Below, one piece after another: positions 16,327 to 24,732 of a stretch of 64,000 nucleotides of DNA (position 1 is its first letter; each line of letters starts with the position of its first letter). The DNA comes from Dehalogenimonas sp. WBC-2 (GTDB taxonomy: Bacteria > Chloroflexota > Dehalococcoidia > Dehalococcoidales > Dehalococcoidaceae): assembly GCA_001005265.1 (NCBI GenBank), contig CP011392.1:620001-684000 (forward strand). Direction: 5' to 3'. The translations under genes and the position numbers were made by a program. A model generated the notes under the pieces. The model had not been told where the DNA came from, did not search any database, and was given only the letters and a program-made list of their open reading frames with translations.

Positions 16327-17558
16327 TTTACGTTCTCCATCTTATTAGCCAGCGGCAGGGTAAAATAAAATATACTGCCCTGGCCTTTTTCACTATTGAA
16401 CCAAATCTCGCCACCTTGTAAGGTTACAAGCATTTTACATAATGCTAACCCAATACCCATACCATCATTGGGATCCGCGTCCCTCTCGACTCTATAATAG
16501 GGCTGAAAAATATTAACCTGTTCCGCGGCGCTGATGCCCCTTCCGGTATCAGAAACACTCAGTCGTAACATTTTACCACTAACCTGGGCTGCAAGTGTAA
16601 TCTGGCCGCCACGGGGGGTGAATTTAGCTGCATTGGTAAGCAAGTTCAGTAAAATCTGGCGCAGACGGTCTTCATCAGCCATAACCGGGGGTATTCTATC
16701 GGCAAGGACGAGCTCCAGTGATTGATGCTTGCGATCAAATTGCGGTGATATCTCGGCTGCCAGATCCAGGAGTAGAGGCGTAACCTGGAGTTGCTGGCGG
16801 GAAACCTTCAGGACACCCATCTCGCCGCGGGCAAAATCCAGTAAATCATTGATGCGCCGTTCTAAATTCAAGGCGCCGCGATATATATTGCCTGCCAAAC
16901 GGAGTTCGACTTCACCTTCCAATATTTCCAACAGGGCTTCCCCGGAGGCAATAAGGGGGGTTAAGGGGGTTTTAAGCTCGTGTACCAGTGACCGGGTAAA
17001 GTCGATACGCTTGCCGATCTCTGTTTCTAATGCCTGACGTAATTCCTTTTCACGGTTATATAAACCGGTAAGTGTTTGTTCCGCCTTTTTCCTGATGGAA
17101 ATATCACGTGAGATTGAAAGGGCTACCAATTTTTCCCCGAGTTGGAAAACATGGGAACTTACTTCTACCGGGAAATTTCTGCCATCACGAGCTCGATGGG
17201 TGGCTTCAAAAGTGCCGCGGTAGTCTGTCGTCAACTGAGGTGCGGCAGAATTGATATCTTCGGGTATACCGGTTGAGATATCCGAAAACTTCAATCCAGG
17301 CATTTCATGGATGTTATAACCTAGACTGCGCGCGGCCACACCATTAGCCTCAAGAAGGATTGATGGCTTGCCCAGATGCACTTCCCAAAGAAAAATAGCA
17401 TCGTTGGCATTATGAAAAATGGTGCGGAACACCTCTTCATTTTCAAAGAGGAGGTGTTGTTCTGTGGCTTTACTTGAGGAGACCGTTCTAGGATCAGGCA
17501 CGAGTTTCTTGTGGATACCTGGTAAACCAGCATCGCTTTCGTTCATGTCTGGTTCCAT
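16323..17558 (-). CDS. PAS-domain sensor histidine kinase
   Basis: This 411-residue soluble kinase has no membrane segment. A PAS domain spans about 35-160 (FRTIFHNANDAIFLWEV, ending KLVALSISRDISIRKKAEQ), with a short coiled linker. HisKA follows, with the phospho-His in FTRSLVHELKTPLTPLI. The HATPase contains the N box (QILLNLLTNAAKFTPRGGQ), DTGRGIS (G1) and GMGIGLALCKML (G2). The stimulus should be cytoplasmic and sensed by the PAS domain. It is the partner of the response regulator whose gene it overlaps. A second ATG 12 bases downstream at 17546 is an alternative start. Confidence 0.92.
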   Translation of the reverse strand: MEPDMNESDAGLPGIHKKLVPDPRTVSSSKATEQHLLFENEEVFRTIFHNANDAIFLWEVHLGKPSILLEANGVAARSLGYNIHEMPGLKFSDISTGIPEDINSAAPQLTTDYRGTFEATHRARDGRNFPVEVSSHVFQLGEKLVALSISRDISIRKKAEQTLTGLYNREKELRQALETEIGKRIDFTRSLVHELKTPLTPLIASGEALLEILEGEVELRLAGNIYRGALNLERRINDLLDFARGEMGVLKVSRQQLQVTPLLLDLAAEISPQFDRKHQSLELVLADRIPPVMADEDRLRQILLNLLTNAAKFTPRGGQITLAAQVSGKMLRLSVSDTGRGISAAEQVNIFQPYYRVERDADPNDGMGIGLALCKMLVTLQGGEIWFNSEKGQGSIFYFTLPLANKMENVK

Positions 17559-17603
17559 TATACAATATGAGAGTTATATTGACATTATTTGGGGGAACTA
17601 TTA

Positions 17604-17894
17604 TTGACGGATAAAACAGCGTCAATCAAAGCGAATTCTGAAATATTGCTGTGCCGTTGTGCTGATTGTCCTTTGAGCCCTGTCGAAAAGTGCAATAGCA
17701 GTCAGCTTAAGGAAGTACTGGCAAGTATCTTTGACAATGAAATACCTGCCAAAGCACCAGCGCTCTACTGTTTGCGGCAACAATCACCTTTGACTTGTCA
17801 TAACACTGACAACGATGAAGGCTGTCTATGCCGCGAATGCGACCTTTTACCTGACCGGCATAGGGTCTTTTATTGCCGGTCAGGTGAGTCTTGA
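17604..17894 (+). CDS. small cysteine-rich protein, DUF2769-like
   Basis: The 96-residue product starts at a TTG 7 bases after GGGGGA. Twelve cysteines form repeated modules: LCRCADCPLSPVEKC, then ALYCLRQQSPLTCH, then CLCRECDLLPDRHRVFYC. The CxCxxC-x-L pattern resembles DUF2769 proteins, known mostly from archaea and strict anaerobes. Metal or FeS binding is likely but unproven. It is divergent from the sensor kinase and its 3' end overlaps the convergent GNAT gene by 25 bases. Confidence 0.7.
   Translation: MTDKTASIKANSEILLCRCADCPLSPVEKCNSSQLKEVLASIFDNEIPAKAPALYCLRQQSPLTCHNTDNDEGCLCRECDLLPDRHRVFYCRSGES
17849..17885. terminator. inverted repeat at the convergent gene ends
   Basis: ACCTGACCGGCA (17849-17860) and TGCCGGTCAGGT (17874-17885) are perfect inverse copies around a 13-base loop, lying within the overlapping 3' ends of two convergent genes. 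T-rich sequence follows a few bases downstream on the plus strand. A bidirectional terminator is the simplest reading. Confidence 0.55.
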
Positions 17895-18370
17895 TTGTTC
17901 TTTTTAAAAAAGATCACCAGATCATCACCCCGGTCATAAAAATCCGGGACACGCGCTATTTCTGAATAACCGCATCTTTGGTAGAATCGGCGGGTTTTAT
18001 CATATTGAGGCGTCGAAGAGGTCTCAAGCATCACCTGCCAGCCGCCATGCTTTTGTATGGCTTTCTCAGCAAGGTCCATTAGTTTCCGTCCGGTACCCTG
18101 ACCTTGGGACGACGGCTCTACAGCTATCCAGTATATTTCCCAATTACCTTTACAGAGCGGCGTATTGCCAAAGCATACATAACCGATGACACGACCATCT
18201 GCCTCAGCAACTATGGTGTAATACCCGGAGGTTAATGGATTCAATACACAGGCATCCAGCACCTCTTCGGCTACCGGCAGTTCATCCGGCGCGAATTCCG
18301 GGATACGGCATAATAGCTCCATTAAGGCAGGTTTATCATTGAGCTCCAGCGGCCGATAAATAACGCTCAT
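17870..18370 (-). CDS. GNAT-family N-acetyltransferase
   Basis: This 166-residue protein begins MSVIYRPLELNDKPALMELL. Its acetyl-CoA motif A reads IYWIAVEPSSQGQGTGRKLMDLAEKAI, and motif B ends in TRRFYQRCGYSEIARVPDFY. Length is that of single-domain GNATs, shorter than the beta-lysine acetyltransferase AblB. Its start codon abuts the stop of the upstream ATP-grasp gene with zero gap, so it is the fourth gene of the aminomutase/ATP-grasp operon. Acetylation of an amino group on that pathway's product is a reasonable inference. Confidence 0.85.
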   Translation of the reverse strand: MSVIYRPLELNDKPALMELLCRIPEFAPDELPVAEEVLDACVLNPLTSGYYTIVAEADGRVIGYVCFGNTPLCKGNWEIYWIAVEPSSQGQGTGRKLMDLAEKAIQKHGGWQVMLETSSTPQYDKTRRFYQRCGYSEIARVPDFYDRGDDLVIFFKKNNQDSPDRQ

Positions 18371-19363
18371 TTATTTGACCAAACCGAAATCAATGATTTT
18401 GGACACCATAGCCTTATAACTAAGCCGGGCAGCCTTAACCTGACGGGCAACCCCTGTGCCGGGAGCTATATCAGGGTTGGCATTCACCTCCATGACCACT
18501 GGATGCCCATCCTTGTTGAGCCTCATATCCACCCGCCCATAACCTTGACAACCAATAGCCTTAAAGGCCATTAAAGCGGTTGATTGGATCGCCGCCCGCA
18601 AATCCGGAGTCACATTTGCCGGGCACTGCACCGCAGTATGTGCGAAATACATGCTTTTTGGCTCCCATTTGGCGGCAAAAGTGAGGATTTTGGGTAATCC
18701 TTCAGGCAATGTATAAATAATCTCTGAAAGCGGCAACACTACCGGTGAATCAACACCCCAGACGGTGGCATTGAATTCCCGCCCCTCCAGGAATTCTTCA
18801 ACCAGCGCGGCTGTGCCGTCGTAGCGATTCACCATGGCATCAACTTCACGTGACAGAGCATCCATATCGAAAACGACGCTTTTTTCTGACAGACTGTGGG
18901 AAGCATCATCGGCGCGAGGTTTGACGATGCAGGGAAAGCCCAGGTGGAAGCGGTCAAGGTCACGCGCGGTCAAGAGTTGCTGATTGGCGGTACGGACGCC
19001 ATTGGAGCGCAGACGTTGATTGGCTGCAGCTTTGTCCAGAGCCAAAGTAAGAGTTTGTGATGATGAACCAGTAAAAGGTAGTCCTAATTTTTCCACAAAG
19101 CCAGCTATCACGGCTTCGGTAGCCGGCATGCCGGCGAATCCTTCGAATAAGTTAAAGACAATATTAACGCGAAGCTTGCTGAGTGTTTCATAAACACTCT
19201 CTATTGGTAAATTCAGCGGTAACTCAACATAATCATAACCAAGCGCTCTAATTGCCCGCCGCACTGCTTTGACGGCGTCAAGCACGCCGTTTTCCGCCTC
19301 GGATTCACCCAGCATGTCATAACTTGAGGGCATGGGCTGATTATAGATTAAGGCTATCTGCAT
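18371..19363 (-). CDS. ATP-grasp ligase, D-Ala-D-Ala ligase-like (second of a pair)
   Basis: This 330-residue protein has a Ddl-type layout. The N-terminal domain contains NIVFNLFEGFAGMPATEAVIAGFVEKLGLPFTGS, the central part has FPCIVKPRADDASHS and AALVEEFLEGREFNATVWG, and the C-terminal part has the metal-binding VVMEVNANPDIAPGTG. The family couples a carboxylate to an amine with ATP hydrolysis. The omega-loop and substrate residues of true Ddl are not obvious, and a cell needs only one Ddl, so a different substrate is likely. Its start overlaps the first ATP-grasp gene by 10 bases. Confidence 0.85.
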   Translation of the reverse strand: MQIALIYNQPMPSSYDMLGESEAENGVLDAVKAVRRAIRALGYDYVELPLNLPIESVYETLSKLRVNIVFNLFEGFAGMPATEAVIAGFVEKLGLPFTGSSSQTLTLALDKAAANQRLRSNGVRTANQQLLTARDLDRFHLGFPCIVKPRADDASHSLSEKSVVFDMDALSREVDAMVNRYDGTAALVEEFLEGREFNATVWGVDSPVVLPLSEIIYTLPEGLPKILTFAAKWEPKSMYFAHTAVQCPANVTPDLRAAIQSTALMAFKAIGCQGYGRVDMRLNKDGHPVVMEVNANPDIAPGTGVARQVKAARLSYKAMVSKIIDFGLVK

Positions 19364-20367
19364 AGTTGGGGGTACCTTGCCAGGGCACTGCTGAAAATAG
19401 TCCGGATAAGTTTGTCATGACTCCAACCCATTTGAGTTATCAGTATATAGAGGTCACTGTCCACAGATAATCCTGGCAAGGGATTGATCTCCAGAAAATA
19501 CGGCGTGCCATCGGTTGCAATACGAAAATCAATGCGACTGAAATCACGGCACCCCAGCGTAGTGAATACGGTAAGCGCCTGGGCTTTGATGTGTGAGATA
19601 ATACTCGGGGACAGACGAGCAGGATACTCATAATCAACCAATTGCTTGTAGTCCCGTTTTATTTCCAGAGAATATATGAAGTGCCCGGTTTTTTGCCGCG
19701 GCACAATCCGCATCGGCAGTACCAGCGGTTCTGTCCCGTCTGCCGCAAAATTACCGATGATGCCGCAGGTAACCTCATCACCATCAATGAACTCTTCAGC
19801 CATTACCGTCTGTCCATAGCTGTTAAGGAGGGCGTTCACCCGTTCCGCCACTTCATTTGGGGAATTGGCCATTGAAGTCAACCGAATGCCTTTGCTTGAG
19901 CCTTCAAAAGCCGGCTTAATAAAAGCAGGGAAACGGAATCCGGCCCAATCCAAGTCTTTTAAATCATCAGCTGACCTGAAAACATGCCATTTGGGAGTGG
20001 TTATCCCCGCAGACCGAAGCAGTTGTTTAGTTAGTGGCTTGTCTAAGGCTATTGACAGCGTTTGAGGATCAGCGCCGGAATAGGGAATGCCCAGCATCTC
20101 CAGTACCGCAGGTACCTGGGCCTCCCGGCCGCGATAATTGCCCCGGCCTTCAGAGATATTAAAGACGAAATCAACACTTGTTTCCAAGATGTTATTCAGA
20201 AACTGCCGTCCACCGCCAAGCCGGACCGTTTGATGTCCGGCATTCTCAATGGCGGCGGCCAGGAGGTTTATTGTTTCTGTGGAATCGTATTCTTCTAAGG
20301 CATCATCAGGGGCGGCGGCCGTGGCGCTCACCTCTTGTTTAAGGTCGTACGCCAGCCCTATCTTCAT
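19354..20367 (-). CDS. ATP-grasp ligase, D-Ala-D-Ala ligase-like (first of a pair)
   Basis: This 337-residue protein has the same three-domain pattern as its downstream neighbour: DFVFNISEGRGNYRGREAQVPAVLEMLGIPYSGAD, then FPAFIKPAFEGSSKGIRL, then TVMAEEFIDGDEVTCGIIG, and YFLEINPLPGLS in place of the usual Asn-x-x-PG metal loop. Its ATG at 20367 lies 29 bases inside the 3' end of the aminomutase gene, so translation is tightly coupled. Two paralogous ATP-grasp enzymes in tandem suggest sequential amide bonds or two related substrates. Confidence 0.85.
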   Translation of the reverse strand: MKIGLAYDLKQEVSATAAAPDDALEEYDSTETINLLAAAIENAGHQTVRLGGGRQFLNNILETSVDFVFNISEGRGNYRGREAQVPAVLEMLGIPYSGADPQTLSIALDKPLTKQLLRSAGITTPKWHVFRSADDLKDLDWAGFRFPAFIKPAFEGSSKGIRLTSMANSPNEVAERVNALLNSYGQTVMAEEFIDGDEVTCGIIGNFAADGTEPLVLPMRIVPRQKTGHFIYSLEIKRDYKQLVDYEYPARLSPSIISHIKAQALTVFTTLGCRDFSRIDFRIATDGTPYFLEINPLPGLSVDSDLYILITQMGWSHDKLIRTIFSSALARYPQLCR

Positions 20368-21637
20368 TTTTTACCTCAATTGATTTCAAGTCTGGTTTGA
20401 GTTGCGGCGGTGTCGAGCCTGTCTTGGATCTGCGGGCCGGGATTGAACGGGTCGGGTTAGCGAAATGACTGATATGACCCTCATAATTTCTGACGACCAA
20501 CTCTTGTTCATTATGGCTCAATACGTAATTGGGGGCCAGTGGAATTTTGCCTCGACCATCAGGTAAGTCAATAACATAGTTGGGAATGGCCAGACCGGAG
20601 GTATGTCCGCGCATGCCTTCTATTATACGCAAGCCGACTTCCACCGGCGTCCACAGGTGCTCGGTACCCTGTACCTGGTCGCATTGAAAGAGATAGTAGG
20701 GACGGACCTTGGCCTTGAGGAGTCCATGGCACAGTTTTAACTGGGTGTTCACAGTGTCATTGATGCCCCTCAGCAAGACGCTTTGGTTGTTGACCTGGAC
20801 GCCAGCACGAAGCAGACGGTCGCAGGCGGCGGCGGCTTCCGGGGTTATCTCATTGGGGTGGTTGAAATGGGTATTCAACCAGATAGGTCCGTATTTGGAC
20901 AACATGGAGCAGAGTTCATTGTCAATTCGCTGCGGCAGCACTACCGGGAAGCGGGTGCCGATGCGGATGATCTCCACGTGTTCAATGGTGCGCAGCGCGG
21001 CTAAAACTGTTTCTAACCGGCGCGTCGAAAGGGTCAGAGGATCGCCGCCGGAAATTATGACGTCCCGGATCTGGGGATTCTTGCGGATATAATCCAGCAT
21101 GCGTTCCACTTCGTCCGGAGTATGAACCCATCCGCCGTTACGCCATTCACGTTTGCGAGTGCAATGGCGGCAGAGCATAGGGCAAATATCGGTAAGCACC
21201 ATTAAGACCCGGTCAGGGTAGCGATGAACCAGGCCGGGCACGACAGAATGGTGGCCTTCTTCAAGAGGATCTTCCCGGCCATTACCGGGAGCTATTTCCA
21301 GGACACACGGTACTGCCTGTTGTCTGATAGGATCGGCGGGATTGTTGCTATCCATCTGGCAAAGATAGTATGGGGTAATTGAAAGAGGGTAACGTGAGGA
21401 AACCAATTTAAGACGGGTACGGTCTTTTACTGAAAGCGGCAGAAAACGGGATAACTCTTCTATGGAGGTGATGCGGTTCCGGAAGTGCCAGCGCCAATCA
21501 TTCCATTCATTGTCACTGACGTTAGCGTAAAATTTTCTCCGGTTAAACTGTGACAGGGAAAGGGGGGGCTCGTCGGGTTCAGCACAGGGGGAGGGGGGGT
21601 CGGCTTCGTCTCCATTGTTGAGGGTTTCTTTGTGCAT
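20339..21637 (-). CDS. lysine 2,3-aminomutase family radical SAM enzyme
   Basis: This 432-residue protein carries the radical SAM triad CPMLCRHC (Cys152, Cys156, Cys159), RDVIISGGDPLTL, PVWLNTH-like PIWLNTHFNHPNEIT and the PLP lysine in DGRGK (Lys364). The two aspartates that bind the lysine side-chain amine in clostridial lysine 2,3-aminomutase appear conserved (Asp320 in FQCDQVQGTEH and Asp357 in NYVIDLPDG), favouring lysine over glutamate as substrate. The C-terminal cysteine/zinc tail of clostridial KamA is missing. It heads a four-gene operon with two ATP-grasp ligases and a GNAT. The product would be beta-lysine. Confidence 0.88.
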   Translation of the reverse strand: MHKETLNNGDEADPPSPCAEPDEPPLSLSQFNRRKFYANVSDNEWNDWRWHFRNRITSIEELSRFLPLSVKDRTRLKLVSSRYPLSITPYYLCQMDSNNPADPIRQQAVPCVLEIAPGNGREDPLEEGHHSVVPGLVHRYPDRVLMVLTDICPMLCRHCTRKREWRNGGWVHTPDEVERMLDYIRKNPQIRDVIISGGDPLTLSTRRLETVLAALRTIEHVEIIRIGTRFPVVLPQRIDNELCSMLSKYGPIWLNTHFNHPNEITPEAAAACDRLLRAGVQVNNQSVLLRGINDTVNTQLKLCHGLLKAKVRPYYLFQCDQVQGTEHLWTPVEVGLRIIEGMRGHTSGLAIPNYVIDLPDGRGKIPLAPNYVLSHNEQELVVRNYEGHISHFANPTRSIPARRSKTGSTPPQLKPDLKSIEVKNEDRAGVRP

Positions 21638-21734
21638 TTTATTAGCTCCTAAAAATTACTGCTTTAATTGTAGCAAAACTGGCTGTGGCGTCAATAGCGG
21701 ATTAGCTTTGAGCCAGCTTCGGTGAAAAAATATT

Positions 21735-23204
21735 TTATAATGGCCACGGTGGATAAGGCTCTATCAAACGTTTTTGTTCTGGCTGTGGGGATTGAAATTT
21801 TACCATCCGTTTTTGGAGTATTAATGCAATCCAATTACCGGCAGACATAAGTAAAGAAATAACCCAAGCTATTACCGGACGAGCAACAGCGGTCAACGAC
21901 CCTTTATGCTCTTCAATTAACATCCGATTGTGACCAGCCGATATGATCCGAGGTAATAAGGTAATTACCACGCTTCCCCGCAACAGTCCGGATAGAAGAA
22001 AAAGCGTCAGGAAGCTATACCCTGCTATCTCCGGCAGCCGTGTGGCTAAGAGACCGCCTAAGAGAGCCCCGGCACAAATGGCCAATCCGGACAGTGCATT
22101 AAAAAGAGCGATGACGCGCGTCCGGCGTTCAGGAGAGGCAGATTCATACAGCAGATTGGTGCTTGCCAGGTTGAAGCCACTCCAGGCGATGCCGGAAACG
22201 GCTTGGATGGCAATTAAATAGGGTAAACTGTGTCCTCCCAGCCAAAGCACAGGAACGAGCGGAATAATATATGAGGTCATGCGAACAACTTTTAATTGGC
22301 CGTGTTTATCAGCCAGTCGGCCCCAGAAGCCCATAAATAGAAAATTGAAAATAGTGGCAGAGGCAGTGACAATGACGAAAGCGCCATAACTGAAGCCTAG
22401 GTCTTTTAACATGTAAACGGTAAAAAAGGGTGCCGCAATATGTGTTGCCATCATCATTGCCGCTACATATAAACTGAGACGGCCGCCGCCGCTGACAGGC
22501 AGTTTTTTCAACTCTTTGAATGGGTTGAATTTATCAGGGCATCGGTGTGAAGGAGGTTCATACATGCGAGTTAGGAAATATGCTGATGCCAGCCGGAACA
22601 ACATTGCACCGCCTAATAATACGGAAAATCCAATCATGACCTGTTGCCCTGACAGCTCCAGCACCAGTCCGCCGACAAGGAATCCGCCTAAAAGAGCCAT
22701 GCCGCCGATCTTATTACGGGTCCCGAAATAACGGCCGCGCATGCCGGCTGGCACAAGATCGGCCATCATACTGCCCCAGGCAGGATTACCGAGAGCGCCG
22801 AATACACTGCCAGCGGTGAAAAGGACGATAAGCCACCATACCCCTGCGCCGTCGAATATTTGAGGCAGCAGCAATATTGGCAACCATAAAAATGCCTGTA
22901 CCAATACCACCGGCAGGATGAACATCTTGCGAGTCTTCAGTCGCTCAGATACGAACGGTGAACCAAGTTGTGATATGGCCAAGGCCAGATTAGGCAGACT
23001 GGCTAACAGACCGATCTGGCCGGTAGATGCCTTGAGCGCCAGGGCGAAGGGGGTAATGAAGTCCTGGGTGAATCCCAGCATGGCGTTATAAGCCGCGCCA
23101 TCGAATATCGAGAATCGGAGACTTTTATTAACTTTAGGATCGGCGGCGAAAGTTTTCATTCTAGCCTGGACTCGTTTGGAGAGGGCCACAGTGAGGCGAT
23201 ACAA
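21735..23204 (-). CDS. major facilitator superfamily transporter
   Basis: Up to 489 residues with about 12 membrane helices. SLRFSIFDGAAYNAMLGFTQDFITPFALAL opens the N-terminal half. GAVFGALGNPAWGSMMADLVPAGMRGRYFGTRNKI carries the conserved inter-helix loop after TM4, and its C-terminal counterpart is NLLYESASPERRTRVIALFNALSGL. The listed start is a TTG; an ATG at 23159 (MKTFAADPKVNK) is equally plausible, and neither has a clear ribosome binding site. The substrate is unknown. Confidence 0.85.
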   Translation of the reverse strand: MYRLTVALSKRVQARMKTFAADPKVNKSLRFSIFDGAAYNAMLGFTQDFITPFALALKASTGQIGLLASLPNLALAISQLGSPFVSERLKTRKMFILPVVLVQAFLWLPILLLPQIFDGAGVWWLIVLFTAGSVFGALGNPAWGSMMADLVPAGMRGRYFGTRNKIGGMALLGGFLVGGLVLELSGQQVMIGFSVLLGGAMLFRLASAYFLTRMYEPPSHRCPDKFNPFKELKKLPVSGGGRLSLYVAAMMMATHIAAPFFTVYMLKDLGFSYGAFVIVTASATIFNFLFMGFWGRLADKHGQLKVVRMTSYIIPLVPVLWLGGHSLPYLIAIQAVSGIAWSGFNLASTNLLYESASPERRTRVIALFNALSGLAICAGALLGGLLATRLPEIAGYSFLTLFLLSGLLRGSVVITLLPRIISAGHNRMLIEEHKGSLTAVARPVIAWVISLLMSAGNWIALILQKRMVKFQSPQPEQKRLIEPYPPWPL

Positions 23205-23609
23205 GCTTTTGTGTTGGGGTTCTTTTAAGCTGGTAGCGACTAACCAAGGGATTAAGCATCACAGCAAAGGGGACGCAAGTGATGGCCATGAGGAATACAT
23301 GCAATTTAGACGTCATATGAATATCGGCGGGAAAGATGAGCAGTCCTTTACAACAAATGTAAAAGAACCATGCTTTAACTCAGGCGTTTTGGTCAGTGGT
23401 TGGGGCAGTATAGCGGTAGTGCTAAAACCCGGTGCTGCGGGCCACAGAGTTAGTGCGCGAGGCTTTTTCTACTGCCTTATACCCCTCTAAAATTAAATAT
23501 TCGGTAAAATGAAAACATGGCTAATAAAACATGAATAGTATATCATGTATTATCGGCCTGTTCAAGGGCGATATGGTTATTATGGAATTTGTTTATAGGA
23601 GAGACGAAA
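23205..23609. other. gene-free interval with a possible structured segment
   Basis: No credible gene is present in about 400 bases between the divergently arranged MFS gene and the winged-helix gene. GGCAGTA at 23404-23410 can pair with TACTGCC at 23470-23476. The enclosed sequence has a CCCG-GTGCTG-CGGG hairpin and a T-run (CTTTTTC), a weak hint of a structured leader RNA. Otherwise nothing stands out. Confidence 0.35.
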
Positions 23610-23948
23610 TTGGCTGAGTGGGCTTTTTTAACCAATCACGCTTTAGTCTTGAGCATAATGGCTCAACATAATAGGGTAATTGCCCGGGATATAAGTCAAA
23701 CAATCGGTATCACTGAACGAGCTGTGCGGAAGATCATTGCCGACCTGGAGCGGGACGGTTATATCTCAAAAAAGAAAGAAGGCCGTCGCGTCAAATATAA
23801 GATAAACTCTGAGATGACATTACGTCATGATACTCATCGGGAGATAGCGGTCGGCAGTTTTTTGGAAGTGCTGGGGTGGAAAAGGCGTCACCGTAAGACC
23901 AAGGCAGCAGTTGTTATACCACCTCCTGCCAACGATGCTTCACTTTAA
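23610..23948 (+). CDS. winged-helix transcriptional regulator
   Basis: The 112-residue protein starts at a TTG with AGGAGA 7 bases upstream. The N-terminal two-thirds is a compact winged helix: LTNHALVLSIMAQHNRVIAR, then ISQTIGITERAVRKIIADLERDGYI (recognition helix) and KKKEGRRVKYKIN (wing). No ligand or metal-binding domain is attached; the C-terminal tail is basic and short. It resembles small ArsR/MarR-like HTH proteins. mntP lies 150 bases downstream in the same direction. Confidence 0.75.
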   Translation: MAEWAFLTNHALVLSIMAQHNRVIARDISQTIGITERAVRKIIADLERDGYISKKKEGRRVKYKINSEMTLRHDTHREIAVGSFLEVLGWKRRHRKTKAAVVIPPPANDASL

Positions 23949-24099
23949 GGTTGAGGATTCCCTATTTTTATAGGTAGCGATGTTATTTGGTTATTGTTTC
24001 CTTGTTCGCACTTTTGGAATGTACAATCCAACATAATATAGACGCTTAAAAAACCCGTTTGAGACATCAGGTTACAATCTGCTAGACTTGCCGTTACAC

Positions 24100-24681
24100 A
24101 TGGAATTCATAACGATACTTTTAATCGCGTTAAGCCTATCGGCTGATTGCTTTGCGGTATCTATCTGCGGCAGTATCAGCATGGGCGCTTCGCTTGACCG
24201 TGCCCGCCAGTTTAAGGTGGCCGCATATTTTGGTTTTTTCCAATTCGCCATGCTGCTGGTCGGCTACCTGGCTGGCAGTACCGTAGCTAGCCTGATCGAG
24301 AGCTTCGATCATTGGGTTGCCTTTTTCCTGCTGGTCTTTATAGGCGGACGGATGATTATAGAATCGTTTGAAAAAGGAAAAGAGGAAGTGCTGGATATTA
24401 GCCGGGGGAAGGCACTCCTGGGTTTGTCCGTGGCTACCAGCATAGATTCACTGGCGGTTGGACTGACTTTTGCATTCATACAAGTATCTATCATACCTGC
24501 TGCGGTTTTAGTGGGCGTCATCGCTTTATTTGCAACACTGGCTGGATTTGCAACCGGCAGGCGACTGGGTAATGTTATCGGCAAGCGGGCAGAACTGGTT
24601 GGCGGCCTGGTTTTAGTCGGTATCGGCGTTAATATATTAGTACGAGGGTTTTCAGGTGGATCATTCATGGCCCCAATTTAG
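24100..24681 (+). CDS. mntP: manganese efflux pump MntP
   Basis: This 193-residue protein has six membrane helices and the two DUF204 repeats. The first carries IALSLSADCFAVSICGSISMG and the second LSVATSIDSLAVGLTFAFIQ, each with a membrane-embedded aspartate that defines this Mn2+ exporter family. The ATG at 24100 gives the family N-terminus. No yybP-ykoY manganese riboswitch core was recognised upstream. Confidence 0.9.
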   Translation: MEFITILLIALSLSADCFAVSICGSISMGASLDRARQFKVAAYFGFFQFAMLLVGYLAGSTVASLIESFDHWVAFFLLVFIGGRMIIESFEKGKEEVLDISRGKALLGLSVATSIDSLAVGLTFAFIQVSIIPAAVLVGVIALFATLAGFATGRRLGNVIGKRAELVGGLVLVGIGVNILVRGFSGGSFMAPI

Positions 24682-24732
24682 TGAATGTTCATATACCTTA
24701 TTAACAACGAATGGTTAATTAGATAAAAGATT

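Noticed and set aside
18371-20367. The ATP-grasp pair as cell-wall D-Ala-D-Ala ligases
   Set aside because: Operon context with an aminomutase and acetyltransferase, and two copies, makes a peptidoglycan role unlikely; Dehalococcoidia are also generally described as lacking peptidoglycan.
23176-23490. Plus-strand frame of 104 codons
   Set aside because: Overlaps the start of the MFS gene, has no ribosome binding site and reads as non-protein-like sequence.
23949-24099. Manganese (yybP-ykoY) riboswitch ahead of mntP
   Set aside because: The conserved core was not found in the 150-base leader.
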